Shown here: piece after piece, positions 25,496-35,115 of the stretch
Layout: each line of letters opens with the position of its first letter
Numbering within the stretch: position 1 is the stretch's first letter
DNA from: Pseudomonadota bacterium
GTDB taxonomy: Bacteria; Pseudomonadota; Gammaproteobacteria; Xanthomonadales; Rhodanobacteraceae
Length of the DNA stretch: 35,558 nucleotides
Assembly: GCA_018240505.1 (NCBI GenBank)
Contig: JAFEFQ010000269.1
Coordinates: 1 to 35,558 of the forward strand
Direction: 5' to 3'
Translations under genes and position numbers: made by a program
Notes under the pieces: generated by a model
The model's input: only the letters and a program-made list of their open reading frames with translations
Databases searched by the model: none
Told to the model about the DNA's origin: nothing

Positions 25496-26782
25496 ATGTC
25501 CAACCGTGCGGCCCGATTGCAGATGAGCGAATCCTTCCAATCCCAACTTGCGCGAGTCGGCACCCAGCCGCGGCGCAGCGCCGTTGCCGTCGCCGTCGGC
25601 AACGTGCACGTCGGCGGCTCGACGCCTGTCGTCGTCCAGTCGATGACGAACACCGACACGGCCGACGTCGTCGCGACGACGAAGCAGGTCGCCGAGCTGG
25701 CGCGCGCGGGTTCCGAACTCGTGCGCATCACGGTGAACACGCCCGAAGCCGCGGCCGCGGTGCCGAAGATTCGCGAGCGCCTCGACATGCAGGGCGTCGG
25801 CGTGCCGCTGATCGGCGATTTCCACTACAACGGCCATCAGCTGCTCGCCGGCGAGCCGGCCTGCGCCGAGGCGCTGGCGAAGTACCGCATCAATCCGGGC
25901 AACGTCGGCTTCGGCAAGAAGCGCGATGTGCAATTTTCCACAATTATAGAATTTGCGCTGAAGTACGCGAAGCCCGTGCGCATCGGCGCGAACTGGGGTT
26001 CGCTCGACCAGAGCATGGTCGCCGCGCTGATGGACGAGAACCATGCACGCACCGAGCCCTGGGACGCGGCGCACGTCGCGCGCGAGGCGCTGATCCGCTC
26101 CGCGCTCGATTCGGCCGCGCGCGCCGAGGAGATCGGCATGGCGCGCGGGCGCATCATCCTCTCGTGCAAGGTCTCCGGCGTGCAGGAACTGATTGCCGTC
26201 TATCGCGACCTCGCCGCGCGCTGCGACTACGCGTTGCACCTCGGTCTGACCGAGGCCGGCATGGGCTCGAAGGGCATCGTCGCATCAAGCGCCGCGCTCG
26301 CCGTGTTGCTGCAGGAAGGCATCGGCGACACGATCCGCATTTCGCTGACGCCCGAGCCGAACGAGTCGCGCACGCGCGAGGTGATCGTTGCCCAGGAACT
26401 CTTGCAGACCATGGGCCTGCGCGCATTCACGCCGCTCGTCACCGCCTGCCCAGGTTGCGGGCGCACGACCAGCGTGTTCTTCCAGGAGCTGGCCAAGACC
26501 GTGCAGGAACACGTGCGCGCGAAGATGCCCGAGTGGCGCGTCAAGTACGACGGCGTCGAGAACCTCACGCTCGCGGTGATGGGCTGCGTGGTCAACGGCC
26601 CGGGCGAATCCAAGCACGCGAACATCGGCATCTCGCTGCCCGGCACGGGCGAGGCGCCCGCGGCGCCGGTGTTCATCGACGGGCAGAAGGCGATGACCCT
26701 GCGCGGCGAAGGCATCGCGCAGGAATTCGTCGGCATCGTCGAAAACTACATCGCGACGCGCTTCGCCCAGCGCGCCGCGTGA
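25496..26782 (+). CDS. ispG: 4-hydroxy-3-methylbut-2-en-1-yl diphosphate synthase
   Basis: IspG (GcpE) performs the reductive ring opening of MEcPP to HMBPP in the MEP isoprenoid pathway, with a 4Fe-4S cluster. The chain of 428 residues shows [66 protein letters not shown], the LILS-type KVSGVQELI segment, and the cluster cysteines in [11 protein letters not shown] and [19 protein letters not shown]. The start is uncertain: ATGs at 25496 and 25523 and a GTG at 25448 are in frame and none has a good Shine-Dalgarno. I chose 25496 because the N-terminal extension is similar in length to that of Xanthomonas proteins. It ends four bases from the convergent stop of the next gene. Confidence 0.95.
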   Translation: MSNRAARLQMSESFQSQLARVGTQPRRSAVAVAVGNVHVGGSTPVVVQSMTNTDTADVVATTKQVAELARAGSELVRITVNTPEAAAAVPKIRERLDMQGVGVPLIGDFHYNGHQLLAGEPACAEALAKYRINPGNVGFGKKRDVQFSTIIEFALKYAKPVRIGANWGSLDQSMVAALMDENHARTEPWDAAHVAREALIRSALDSAARAEEIGMARGRIILSCKVSGVQELIAVYRDLAARCDYALHLGLTEAGMGSKGIVASSAALAVLLQEGIGDTIRISLTPEPNESRTREVIVAQELLQTMGLRAFTPLVTACPGCGRTTSVFFQELAKTVQEHVRAKMPEWRVKYDGVENLTLAVMGCVVNGPGESKHANIGISLPGTGEAPAAPVFIDGQKAMTLRGEGIAQEFVGIVENYIATRFAQRAA

Positions 26783-26786
26783 GCGA

Positions 26787-27404
26787 TCACTGCTCGAACT
26801 GCACGCTGTCTTTGGTTTCGCAGCGCGGCACGGGCTTGTTCTCGGTCTGCAGCGAACGTACGAGCCAGCATTCGTCGTAAACCGAGCAGTAGCAGACCTC
26901 GATCGTGGTGCGTGGCGCCGCGGTCTGGAACGCCCTGGCGCGCTCGGGCGTGTTCGGCTTGACCATTTCCACCACGGTTTCGCGATTCGTGCTCGGCGGC
27001 AGCACGATGCCGTTGAGCGAGGAGGTCTGGCCGTGGAATTCCTGGTCGGGCGCGATCTTCGCGAACACCTCCTTCCAGTCGCGATAGGGCTGGCCGTCGA
27101 CGAGCACGCGCACCGATTCGATCTTCGCCGGGCCGACGCCGTTGTTGTCGACGCGCCAGGCGAACGCTTCGCGGCCCGGAGTCGAGTCCTCGTTCTTGCC
27201 GATCGTGACGTAGGGCCACACGCTCGCGCGCGCCTGCGTCTGCATCAGCTCGGTCTGCGCCTGCATGAGGCGAGTCTGATAGGCCGAGGTGACCAGCGCG
27301 AGCAGGCTGAAGGCCAGCGCCGCGAAGCTGCCGATCTCGCTGAAACGAACGCGCGTTGCGGCTTGCCGCAGCTGCGCGCCGATGCCGGTTTCCTCGTTGT
27401 CCAT
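26787..27404 (-). CDS. membrane-anchored hypothetical protein
   Basis: I do not recognise this 205-residue protein. After a charged N-terminus (MDNEETGIGAQLRQAATRVR) there is one membrane helix at residues about 25-42 (GSFAALAFSLLALVTSAY), then a short coiled stretch (LMQAQTELMQTQARAS). The rest should be extracytoplasmic and beta-rich (VWPYVTIGKN; AFAWRVDNNGVGPAKIESVR). Near the C-terminus five cysteines cluster in VCYCSVYDECWL and a later PRCE, suggesting disulfides. The pattern of a single anchor followed by a W-P-Y-V strand and N-x-G-x-G-P recalls small periplasmic-facing domains found widely in proteobacteria without known function. It converges on ispG with a four-base gap. Confidence 0.75.
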   Translation of the reverse strand: MDNEETGIGAQLRQAATRVRFSEIGSFAALAFSLLALVTSAYQTRLMQAQTELMQTQARASVWPYVTIGKNEDSTPGREAFAWRVDNNGVGPAKIESVRVLVDGQPYRDWKEVFAKIAPDQEFHGQTSSLNGIVLPPSTNRETVVEMVKPNTPERARAFQTAAPRTTIEVCYCSVYDECWLVRSLQTENKPVPRCETKDSVQFEQ

Positions 27405-27474
27405 GCTGCAGGTCCCGAATGTGATGCGCGAAATGTAACCGAAGCGGAGCGCCGGCGGATGCGCGAACCCGCTA

Positions 27475-28389
27475 TCAGGCGGACTGCCCCGATCCGCTCG
27501 GCGCGAGTTCGGGCGCGGTCATCGCGCGTTGCGCGAGCTTGGCCTCGCGATGCGCGATGTAGAGGTTCGCCGCGATGATGATCGCCGCGCCGGCCAGCGT
27601 GCCGGTGTCGACCGACTGGGCGAAGATGAACCACGCGCATATCGACACGACCGGCAACTGCAGGTAGTTCAGCGGCGCGAGCGCGGACACCTCGCCCATG
27701 TGATAGGCGCGCGTCATCGTGATCTGGCCGGCGGTGCCGAGCAGGCCGACGAGCGCGGCGAGCAGCCAGCCGGTCGCGTCGGGCCGGGTCCAGGTCGCGA
27801 GCGCGAGCGGCAGCGTGACCACGCCCATGATCGCGGTCATGTAGATCACGATCGCGTCGGCCGGTTCGCTGCGCGAGAGGAACTTGATGCTGATGTAGGC
27901 CGACGCGGCGGCCATCGCCCCGCCGAGCGCGACGAGCATGTCGACGGAGAAATGCAGGCTGCCGGGACGCATGATGACGAGCACGCCGACGAAGCCGACC
28001 GCGACCGCTGTCCAGCGCCGTGCGCGCACGATCTCGCCGAGCAGGAACACCGCGCCGATCGTGACGAACAGCGGGGTCGAGAACGAGATCGCGATCGCCT
28101 GCGCGAGCGGCAGGTGGGCGAGCGCCCAGAACGAGGCGAGCATCGACACCGCGCCGAGTCCGCCGCGCAACAGGTAGAGGTGGAAGTGGTTCGTGCGCAG
28201 CAGGGCTAGGCCGCGGCCGTGCAGCAGCGGCAAGGCGAACAGCAGGCCGAACGCACTGCGGAAGAAGCCCATCTCGAACGCGTGCAGGCCGCGCTCGGTG
28301 CCCAGGCGCATGACGATCGCCATGAGGCCGAACAGGACGGCGCTTGCCGCCATCAGCGCGTAGGCGTGGAGCGGAGAGCGTTTCAGCAA
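27475..28389 (-). CDS. EamA/DMT family transporter
   Basis: The protein (about 304 residues from a TTG at 28389) has ten hydrophobic helices in two EamA repeats: HAYALMAASAVLFGLMAIVM and SMLASFWALAHLPLAQAIAI in the first; AASAYISIKFLSRSEPADAI and GTAGQITMTRAYHMGEVSAL with APLNYLQLPVVSICAWFIFA in the second. FWALAHLPLAQAIAISFSTP and RAYHMGEVSALAP are characteristic of the family; substrate cannot be read. The start is unsure: TTG at 28389 gives KRSPLHAYALM, ATG at 28353 trims into the first helix, and an ATG at 28491 adds an Arg-rich leader without family support. No clear Shine-Dalgarno is seen for any. It is divergent from the amidohydrolase gene. Confidence 0.85.
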   Translation of the reverse strand: MLKRSPLHAYALMAASAVLFGLMAIVMRLGTERGLHAFEMGFFRSAFGLLFALPLLHGRGLALLRTNHFHLYLLRGGLGAVSMLASFWALAHLPLAQAIAISFSTPLFVTIGAVFLLGEIVRARRWTAVAVGFVGVLVIMRPGSLHFSVDMLVALGGAMAAASAYISIKFLSRSEPADAIVIYMTAIMGVVTLPLALATWTRPDATGWLLAALVGLLGTAGQITMTRAYHMGEVSALAPLNYLQLPVVSICAWFIFAQSVDTGTLAGAAIIIAANLYIAHREAKLAQRAMTAPELAPSGSGQSA

Positions 28390-28764
28390 GTGAATTCGAC
28401 CGCGCTGACGGAGAGGGCGGCCACTGCGCCGGCGGCGCCACGACCCGCACCGGCGAGCGTCGCCGGCGGAAACACACGAATCGGGGTCCATTTGCGCAGC
28501 AAGGCCATAGGGTGTTCGATGCGTGTCGGGGAAAACGCGCGGTTTCGCGCCAGCCGGGAAAATTATCGCATGTCGGGGGAAGAGACCCGGACCGATTCGT
28601 TTGCATGACAGGGGGCCAAAATCATCGCGGCCGATGCTGCGCAGGTGCGGCGCGAAGCAGGGCATGGTCGCGCGTTTCGCATTCGAGCGCGCAATGCGCG
28701 ATCCGTCGCGGCAGGCGATCTCTGATATTTTACCCAGCCACGACGGGTGCCAGCGGGGGATTTC
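28390..28764. other. 375-base intergenic region between divergent genes
   Basis: No convincing gene lies here. It must hold the promoters of the EamA gene (minus) and the amidohydrolase (plus). A GATAAT-like box occurs on the minus strand at 28567-28562 and a TATTTT box on the plus strand near 28731, neither with a good -35 partner. A GGGGG run upstream of 28765 can serve as ribosome-binding site. Several longer frames that cross it are shadows. Confidence 0.5.
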
Positions 28765-30377
28765 ATGCGTATTCGGGTCGGAATGGCCGCGCTCGCCGCG
28801 GTGCTTCTGTGCGTGCATGCCGTCACGTTCGCCGCGGCCGCGCCCGCGCAGCCGGACGGCGAAGTCACGCCGGCGCCACCGCGGCACGAGGGCGAAGGCC
28901 CGTATCCGCAGCTGATCCTGCGCGGCGTGACCGTGATCAACGGCACCGGCAGCCCGGCGTTCGGGCCGGCCGACGTCGTGATCGAGCACAACCGCATCGT
29001 CAAGGTACAGTCGGTCGGCAATCCGGGCGCGACTATCGATGCGGACAAACGGCCGAAGCTCGCCGCGGGCGGGCGCGAGATCGACTTGACCGGGCACTAC
29101 GTCATCCCGGCATCATCGACATGCACGGCCACATCGGCGGCGCCGAGCAGGGCACGCCGGCGGAATACGTCTACAAGCTCTGGCTCGGCAACGGCATCAC
29201 CACGGTGCGCGAGCCCGGTTGCATGAACGGCGTCGACTGGTGCGTGAGTGAGGCGAGGCGCAGCGCGGCGAACACGATCACCGCGCCGCGCATCTTTGCC
29301 TACGCCGCGTTCGGCTTCAAGGAGCGCACGCCGATGACGCGGCCCGAGCAGGCACGCGAATGGGTGCGCGAGATGAAGGCCCGCGGCATCGTCGGGATGA
29401 AATGCTTCGGCTATCGCCCGGACGTGCTCGAAGCCGCATTCGCGGAATTGAAGAAGCAGGGCATGCGCAGCGCCTGTCACCATGCACAGCTCGACGTGGC
29501 GCGCGTCAACGTGCTGACCACGGCGCGCTGGGGCCTGACCTCGATGGAACACTGGTACGGCCTGCCCGAGGCGCTGTTCGACGACCGCACCGTGCAGGAC
29601 TATCCGCCGGCGTACAACTACAACAACGAGGCCGACCGCTTCGGCCAGGCCGGGCGCCTGTGGGCGCAGGCCGCGACCAGGGGCAGCGACAAGTACGAGG
29701 CGGTGATCGGCGAACTGCTCAAGCTCGACTTCACGATCGACCCGACCTTCACGATCTACAACGCCGCGCGCGACCTCATGCGCGCGCGCCGTGCCGACTG
29801 GCACGAGGAGTACACGCTGCCGTCGCTGTGGGATTTCTACACGCCGAACCGCGACCACCACGGCAGCTTCTTCTTCGACTGGGGCACGGAGGACGAAGTC
29901 GCCTGGCGCGGCAACTACGCGCGCTGGATGGCCTTCGTCAACGACTACAAGAACCGTGGTGGCCGCGTCACGGTCGGCTCCGACTCGGGCTTCATCTATC
30001 AGCTCTACGGCTTCGGCACGATCCAGGAACTGGAACTCTTGCGCGAGGCCGGCTTCCATCCGCTCGAGGTGATCCGCTCGGCGACGCTGTACGGCGCGCA
30101 GGCGCTCGGCGAGGAGCAGCGGCTCGGCTCGATCGAGCCCGGCAAGTTCGCCGATCTCGTCGTGCTCAAGGAAAATCCGCTGGCGAATTTGAAAGTGCTC
30201 TACGGCACCGGCCACATTCGCTTGGGCGACGACGGCAAGGTGCATCGCGTCGGCGGCGTCGAGTACACGATCAAGGACGGCATCGTGTTCGATGCGAAGC
30301 AGTTGCTCGCCGATGTGCGCAGGATGGTCGCCGACGAGAAGGCGAAGCGCCACATCGAACGCCTGCCGCAGCCGTGA
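28765..30377 (+). pseudogene. secreted metal-dependent amidohydrolase, frameshifted by one missing base
   Basis: The gene starts with a signal peptide (MRIRVGMAALAAVLLCVHAV) and reads GVTVINGTGSPAFGPADVVI and IDLTGHYVIP in one frame up to about 29109. The family sequence then continues as GIIDMHGHIGG in the next frame from 29112 to the stop at 30377. Exactly one G is missing (CCGGC instead of CCGGGC) at 29108-29111. Restored, the product would be 537 residues. All expected active-site residues survive: H-G-H near 29124-29132, Lys in VGMKCFGY, His in ACHHAQLD and SMEHWYG, Asp in GSDSGF, and the C-terminal GSIEPGKFADLVVLKENPL. Intact chemistry on both sides of a single lost base suggests a very recent mutation or a sequencing error. 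The substrate would be a cyclic amide or similar. Confidence 0.85.
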
Positions 30378-30401
30378 GCGGATTCGCATTTCCGCTCGTC
30401 G

Positions 30402-30426
30402 TTCCCGCAAGCTTCTGGCGGGAACC
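30402..30426 (+). terminator. weak stem-loop after the amidohydrolase gene
   Basis: GTTCCCGC and GCGGGAAC form an 8-bp stem with a nine-base loop 24 bases after the amidohydrolase stop. Only a TTTT run several bases further follows, so termination would be inefficient. Confidence 0.35.
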
Positions 30427-30452
30427 CAGCGACTTTTCCTAGAATCGGCAGC

Positions 30453-31250
30453 ATGACCGAACCGTTCATCGTCGCCATCCCCGCGCGCTACGCGTCGACG
30501 CGCCTGCCGGGCAAGCCGCTGTTGCCGCTCGCGGGCGAGCCGATGATCCGCCACGTCGTGCGCCGCGCGCAGGCGGCTGCTGCCGCGCAGGTCGTCGTCG
30601 CGACCGACGATGCGCGCATCGCCGCCGCGCTCGACGGTTCCGGCGCGGTGATCGCGATGACGCGCGCCGACCATGCCTCCGGCAGCGATCGCCTCGCCGA
30701 ATGCGCGGCCTTGCTCGGCTGGCCGGACGACGCGATCGTGGTCAACCTGCAGGGCGACGAGCCGCTCGCGCCCGCGAGCGGAATCCGCGCGGTCGCCGCG
30801 GCGCTGGCGCAGGACGTGGCGCCGATGGCGACCCTGGCGACGCCGATCGCTTCCGCCGAAGAATTGTTCGATCCCAATTGCGTCAAGGTCGTGCGCAAAC
30901 GCGACGGCACGGCGCTGTACTTCAGTCGCGCGCCGCTGCCCTGGGCGCGCGATGCGTTCGCCGGCGCGGCGGATGCGCGGCCCCAACTTCCGCGCGGCGG
31001 CGAATTCCTCCGCCATATCGGCATCTACGCCTACCGCGCGGGTTTCCTGCGCCGCTTCGCCGGGCTGGCGCCGACCGCGCTCGAGCGCATCGAGTCGCTG
31101 GAGCAGCTGCGCGCGCTCGAGCACGGCTTCCCGATCAACGTGCGCATCGCGCCCGAACCGTTTCCGCCGGGCGTGGACACGGCCAGGGATCTCGCGCACG
31201 CGGAAACGCTGCTGCGCGATACGCCGGATTCCCGCAGCGACGCGACGTGA
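30453..31250 (+). CDS. kdsB: 3-deoxy-manno-octulosonate cytidylyltransferase
   Basis: KdsB activates KDO with CTP to CMP-KDO for LPS inner core synthesis in the cytosol. The 265-residue protein shows [20 protein letters not shown], the [11 protein letters not shown] nucleotide-binding strand, [28 protein letters not shown] with the catalytic Asp, [30 protein letters not shown], and the [16 protein letters not shown] segment that is diagnostic. It stands alone; kdsB is often beside lpxK, which is not here. An in-frame second ATG is not needed, as the N-terminus matches the family from residue 1. A TAGAAT box lies seven bases before the ATG, which would give a very short leader if used. Confidence 0.97.
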   Translation: MTEPFIVAIPARYASTRLPGKPLLPLAGEPMIRHVVRRAQAAAAAQVVVATDDARIAAALDGSGAVIAMTRADHASGSDRLAECAALLGWPDDAIVVNLQGDEPLAPASGIRAVAAALAQDVAPMATLATPIASAEELFDPNCVKVVRKRDGTALYFSRAPLPWARDAFAGAADARPQLPRGGEFLRHIGIYAYRAGFLRRFAGLAPTALERIESLEQLRALEHGFPINVRIAPEPFPPGVDTARDLAHAETLLRDTPDSRSDAT

Positions 31251-31495
31251 GCGAGCATCCTCGCGACTGTTTCGCGGCCGAGCATCGCCGCATGCGCGCC
31301 GTTGCCTTGCGTACTCCACGGTGAATTGCGCCGCAAGGGCGTTTCGGGCTTACTATCGGGCGCAGGCATCGTGCTGCGAATCGAATGTCCGGATCGAAAC
31401 AGATGATCGGAAAAGTGGACGAACGGCAGGGATGGTCATTGCGACGGGCGGAGTCTGGCGGCCTCGCGCCCGCAGACATGGCGAGGTATTGAACG

Positions 31496-33301
31496 ATGCC
31501 GTTTGTCGACGCCGAAACGGCTGCCAAAAACAAATACGATGTCATCGTCGTCGGCTCGGGCGCCGGCGGCGGGCAGGCGGCGTACACGCTGACGATGAGT
31601 GGTGCGCGCGTGCTTATGCTCGAGGCGGGCCGCAACTACGACCCCGGGCGCGAGACCGCGATGTTCCAGACGCCCGACATGGCGCCGCTGCGCGGCACCG
31701 GCACACCGGAAAAACCGTTCGGTTTCTACGATGCGACCGTCGACGGCGGCTGGCAGGTTCCCGGCGAACCGTACACGCAGGCGAGCACGGACAAATCGCA
31801 GCGTTTCGAGTGGTGGCGCGCGCGCATGCTCGGCGGGCGCACGAACCATTGGGGCCGCATCTCGCTGCGCAACGGGCCCTACGATTTCAAGCCGCGCTCG
31901 CGCGACGGCCTCGGCTTCGACTGGCCGATCGCCTACGCGGACTTGGCGCCGTACTACGACAAGGTCGAGATGCTCGTCGGCGTCTACGGCTCGAACGAAG
32001 GGCTGGAAAACACGCCGGATTCTCCCGAAGGCTGCCTGCTGCCGCCGCCGAAACCGATCGTCAGCGACCTGCTCGTGCAGAAGCACGGCAGCAAGCTCGG
32101 GCTGCCGACGGTGGCGTGTCACCGCGCCGTGCTCACGCGGCCGCTCGACTGGAAGAACGCGCCGGCCAGGCTGCATCCGGGCAACGCCGCCGCGCAGCAG
32201 ATCATCGCGCGCGACATGCGCCGGCGCTCGCCATGCTTCTGGGCGACGCCGTGCGGGCAAGGCTGCTCGATCCGCGCGAACTACCAGTCGACGACGGTGC
32301 ATCTGCCGCCGGCGCTGGAGACCGGCAAGCTCGACATCGTTTGCGACGCGATGGTGGCCGAGGTGATGCTGGCAGCGGACGGCCGTGCCTCGGGCGTGCG
32401 TTTCGTCGACAAACACTCGGGCAAATCGCGTGAGGCGCGCGCACGCGTCGTCGTGCTCGCGGCGAGCGCGTGCGAGACCGCGCGCATCCTGCTCAACTCG
32501 AAATCGGCGCAATTCCCGCAGGGGCTGGCCAATGCTAGCGGCAAGGTCGGCAAGTACATCATGGACACGGTCGGCAGCGATCTCGACGGCCAGATTCCGC
32601 TGCTCGAGAACCTGCCGCCGCACAACGAGGAAGGCGCATCCGGCCTGCACATGTACGTTCCGTGGTGGCAGTACCAGGAGCAGAAGGCCGGCAAACTCGG
32701 CTTCGCGCGCGGCTATCACATCGAGTTCACCGGCGGGCGCAGGATGCCGGGATTCGGCACGGCGGCCGGTCTCGAATGGCTCACTGGCGGAAGCTACGGC
32801 CGCAAGTTCAAGCAGGACGCGCGCCGCTACTACGGCTCGTTCATCGGTTTCTCCGGCCGCGGCGAGATGATTCCGAACGAGCAATCGTTCTGCGAGATCG
32901 ATCCGCAGGTGAAGGACAAGTGGGGCATTCCCGTGCTGCGCTTCCACTGGCAGTGGTCCGAGCATGAGATCCGCCAGGCGCGGCACATGCAGAAGACGTT
33001 CGCCGACCTGATCGAGGCCATGGGCGGCCGCGTGCGCGGCAAGGCGCAGCTCGACGGCGACGGTGCGATTCACCCCGGCGGCAACATCATCCACGAGGTC
33101 GGCGGCGCGCTGATGGGCGACGATCCGCGCGCTTCCGTGGTCGACAAGTGGTGCCAGGCGTGGGACGTGAAGAACCTGTTCCTCGCCGACGGTTCGGTGT
33201 TCCCGTCGAACGCCGACAAGAATCCGACCTTGACGATCATGGCGAACGCGTGGCGCGTCGCCGACCGGATTCTCGAGCGCATGCAGCGCAAGGAGCTGTG
33301 A
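31496..33301 (+). CDS. GMC-family FAD oxidoreductase, probable sugar/glycoside dehydrogenase large subunit
   Basis: The 601-residue flavoprotein opens with a dinucleotide-binding motif (YDVIVVGSGAGGGQAAYTL; glycines at 20, 22, 24 and 25) and then RVLMLEAGRNYDPGRETAMF. RMLGGRTNHWGRISLRNGPY follows, the FAD-contact segment of bacterial GMC dehydrogenases. Cysteines gather in SPCFWATPCGQGCSI. The C-terminal domain has HPGGNIIHEVGGALMGDDPR with the catalytic His, and NADKNPTLTIMANAWRVADR with the paired Asn. The wording is that of the large subunit of gluconate 2-dehydrogenase-like and glycoside 3-dehydrogenase enzymes. It lacks a signal peptide but the next gene encodes a Tat-signal partner, so the folded complex is probably carried out together. 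Its stop overlaps the next ATG by one base. Confidence 0.88.
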   Translation: MPFVDAETAAKNKYDVIVVGSGAGGGQAAYTLTMSGARVLMLEAGRNYDPGRETAMFQTPDMAPLRGTGTPEKPFGFYDATVDGGWQVPGEPYTQASTDKSQRFEWWRARMLGGRTNHWGRISLRNGPYDFKPRSRDGLGFDWPIAYADLAPYYDKVEMLVGVYGSNEGLENTPDSPEGCLLPPPKPIVSDLLVQKHGSKLGLPTVACHRAVLTRPLDWKNAPARLHPGNAAAQQIIARDMRRRSPCFWATPCGQGCSIRANYQSTTVHLPPALETGKLDIVCDAMVAEVMLAADGRASGVRFVDKHSGKSREARARVVVLAASACETARILLNSKSAQFPQGLANASGKVGKYIMDTVGSDLDGQIPLLENLPPHNEEGASGLHMYVPWWQYQEQKAGKLGFARGYHIEFTGGRRMPGFGTAAGLEWLTGGSYGRKFKQDARRYYGSFIGFSGRGEMIPNEQSFCEIDPQVKDKWGIPVLRFHWQWSEHEIRQARHMQKTFADLIEAMGGRVRGKAQLDGDGAIHPGGNIIHEVGGALMGDDPRASVVDKWCQAWDVKNLFLADGSVFPSNADKNPTLTIMANAWRVADRILERMQRKEL

Positions 33302-33921
33302 TGGACCGTCGAGCCTCGCTGAAATGGGTACTCACCGCGGCCGCGACGCTGCCGCTCGGCCGGTTCGTGCCGCTCGCCGCGGCGAAGGACGCGGGCGAAG
33401 CGAAGCCGTACGGCGCCGACCCGAAACTGCTCGAAATCCATCATCCGGGCGAACTGTGGCCGTTGACGCTGACGCCGGAGCAGCGCAGGACCGCGACGGC
33501 GCTGTGCGACACGATCATTCCGGCCGACGGTTCTTCGCCGGGCGCGTCGGCCGTCGGGGTCGTCGATTTCATCGACGAATGGATCAGCGCGCCCTACGAG
33601 AAACAGCGCGCCGATCGCAAGATCGTGCTCGACGGCCTCGCGTGGGTCGATGCCGAAGCCGGGCGGCGATTCGCGAAACCGCTGGCGGCGCTCGGCGAGG
33701 ACCAGCGCCACGGGATTTGCGACGACATCTGCTACGCACCCAGGGCGAAGGCGGAGTTCGCCGAAGCGGCGAAATTCTTCGCCCGCTTCCGCGACCTCAC
33801 CGCGGGCGGTTTCTACACGACGCCGCAGGGGCGCAAGGACCTGCAATACGTCGGCAACGTGCCGTTGAAACAGTTCGACGGGCCGCCGCTGGAAGTGCTG
33901 AAGAAAGTCGGTCTCGCTTGA
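33301..33921 (+). CDS. gluconate 2-dehydrogenase subunit 3-like small subunit with Tat signal
   Basis: The 206-residue protein begins MDRRASLKWVLTAAATLPLG, with twin arginines ahead of a short hydrophobic stretch, as expected of a Tat signal. The mature part reads PLTLTPEQRRTATALCDTII, PADGSSPGASAVGVVDFIDE and TAGGFYTTPQGRKDLQYVG, which is the gluconate 2-dehydrogenase subunit 3 pattern; this subunit escorts the FAD subunit through the Tat pathway and stabilises it. The start codon overlaps the stop of the GMC gene. A cytochrome c subunit that normally completes such enzymes is not in the window. Confidence 0.87.
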   Translation: MDRRASLKWVLTAAATLPLGRFVPLAAAKDAGEAKPYGADPKLLEIHHPGELWPLTLTPEQRRTATALCDTIIPADGSSPGASAVGVVDFIDEWISAPYEKQRADRKIVLDGLAWVDAEAGRRFAKPLAALGEDQRHGICDDICYAPRAKAEFAEAAKFFARFRDLTAGGFYTTPQGRKDLQYVGNVPLKQFDGPPLEVLKKVGLA

Positions 33922-33938
33922 ATCGGTGGCGAAGGAAC

Positions 33939-35093
33939 ATGGCGCGAAAACTGCGAATGGGTTTGATCGGCGGCGGCCCCGGATCGTTCATCGGGCGCAT
34001 CCACCGCATCGCGGCGGAACTCGACGGCGAAGCGCGCCTCGTCTGCGGCGCATTCAGCAGTTCGCCCGAGCGTTCGCGCGAGGCGGGCGAGGGCTATCAC
34101 CTGCCCGCCGCGCGCGCGTACCCGGGTTACGCGGCGATGATCGAGGCCGAGAAAGCGCTGCCGGCCGACGAGCGCATGGATTTTGCGGTGATCGCGACGC
34201 CGAACCACCTGCATTTCGACCCGGCGCGGCGCTGTCTCGAAAACGGTTTCCACGTCGTCGTCGACAAGCCGATGTGTTTCTCGCTCGACGAAGCGCGCGA
34301 GCTGAAGGCCATCGTTGCGCGCAGCCGTCGTCTGCTCGCCGTCACCTACACGTACAGCGGCTACCCCATGGTCAAGCAGGCGCGCGCCCTCGTTGCGGCG
34401 GGGCGCATCGGTGCGGTGCGAAAGATCTACGTCGAATATCCGCAGGGCTGGCTGGCCACCGGTCTCGAACAGGCCGGGCAGAAGCAGGCGGACTGGCGCA
34501 CCGATCCGGCGCGCTCCGGCGCGGGCGGCGCGATCGGCGACATCGGCACGCACGCGGCGCAGCTGGCCGAATACGTGAGCGGCCTGCGCATCGCGCAGAT
34601 CGATGCGTCGTTGAACACGGTCGTGGCGGGGCGCCGGCTCGACGACGATGCCGCGATGCTGCTGCGCTTCGAAAACGGTGCGAGCGGCGTGCTGTTCGCG
34701 ACCCAGGTCGCGGCGGGCGAGGAGAACAACATCCGCATCCGCGTCTACGGCGAGCGCGGCGGCGTCGAATGGCAGCAGGCCGATGCGAATTCGCTGGTCC
34801 TGCGCATGATCGACGCGCCGGTGCAGGTGTTGCGCACGGGCTCGGGCTATCTCGATCCGATCGCCGCGGCGAACGCGCGCACGCCGCCCGGCCATCCCGA
34901 GGGCTATCTCGAAGCGTTCGCGAACATCTACGCCGCGTTCTACCAGGCGCTGCGCGACCACGAACGCGACCCCGGCATCGATGTCCGCGACTACGATTTC
35001 CCGAACGTCGACGACGGCCTGCACGGCATGGCCTTCGTCGACACCGTCGTCCGTTCCGCGCAATCCGACCGGAAGTGGACCCCTTTTGCATGA
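33939..35093 (+). CDS. Gfo/Idh/MocA family oxidoreductase
   Basis: The 384-residue enzyme has an N-terminal Rossmann domain (LRMGLIGGGPGSFIGRIHRI) and FAVIATPNHLHFDPARRCLE, then HVVVDKPMCFSLDEARELKA in which D-K-P replaces the usual E-K-P catalytic lysine motif. GAGGAIGDIGTHAAQLAEYV has the Asp and His that complete the active site. The C-terminal beta-sheet domain follows, ending DGLHGMAFVDTVVRSAQSDR. Such enzymes oxidise or reduce sugars and inositols with NAD(P). It lies 17 bases after the small-subunit gene, has a good GAAGGA Shine-Dalgarno, and its stop overlaps an ATG of the next gene's duplicated start. It probably acts on a keto-sugar produced by the neighbouring dehydrogenase. Confidence 0.93.
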   Translation: MARKLRMGLIGGGPGSFIGRIHRIAAELDGEARLVCGAFSSSPERSREAGEGYHLPAARAYPGYAAMIEAEKALPADERMDFAVIATPNHLHFDPARRCLENGFHVVVDKPMCFSLDEARELKAIVARSRRLLAVTYTYSGYPMVKQARALVAAGRIGAVRKIYVEYPQGWLATGLEQAGQKQADWRTDPARSGAGGAIGDIGTHAAQLAEYVSGLRIAQIDASLNTVVAGRRLDDDAAMLLRFENGASGVLFATQVAAGEENNIRIRVYGERGGVEWQQADANSLVLRMIDAPVQVLRTGSGYLDPIAAANARTPPGHPEGYLEAFANIYAAFYQALRDHERDPGIDVRDYDFPNVDDGLHGMAFVDTVVRSAQSDRKWTPFA

Positions 35094-35115
35094 AGACGAT
35101 CCGATGAAGACGATC
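35090..35115. repeat. tandem duplication of a start region
   Basis: ATGAAGACGATC occurs at 35090 and again at 35104, a 14-base period. The first ATG overlaps the stop of the Gfo/Idh gene (ATGA) but its frame ends after five codons, so translation of the next gene must begin at the second copy. Confidence 0.85.

Noticed and set aside
28344..28764. In-frame extension upstream of the amidohydrolase second half
   Set aside because: It is a different frame from the signal peptide and N-terminal domain and has no family resemblance; it only appears joined because of the single-base loss.
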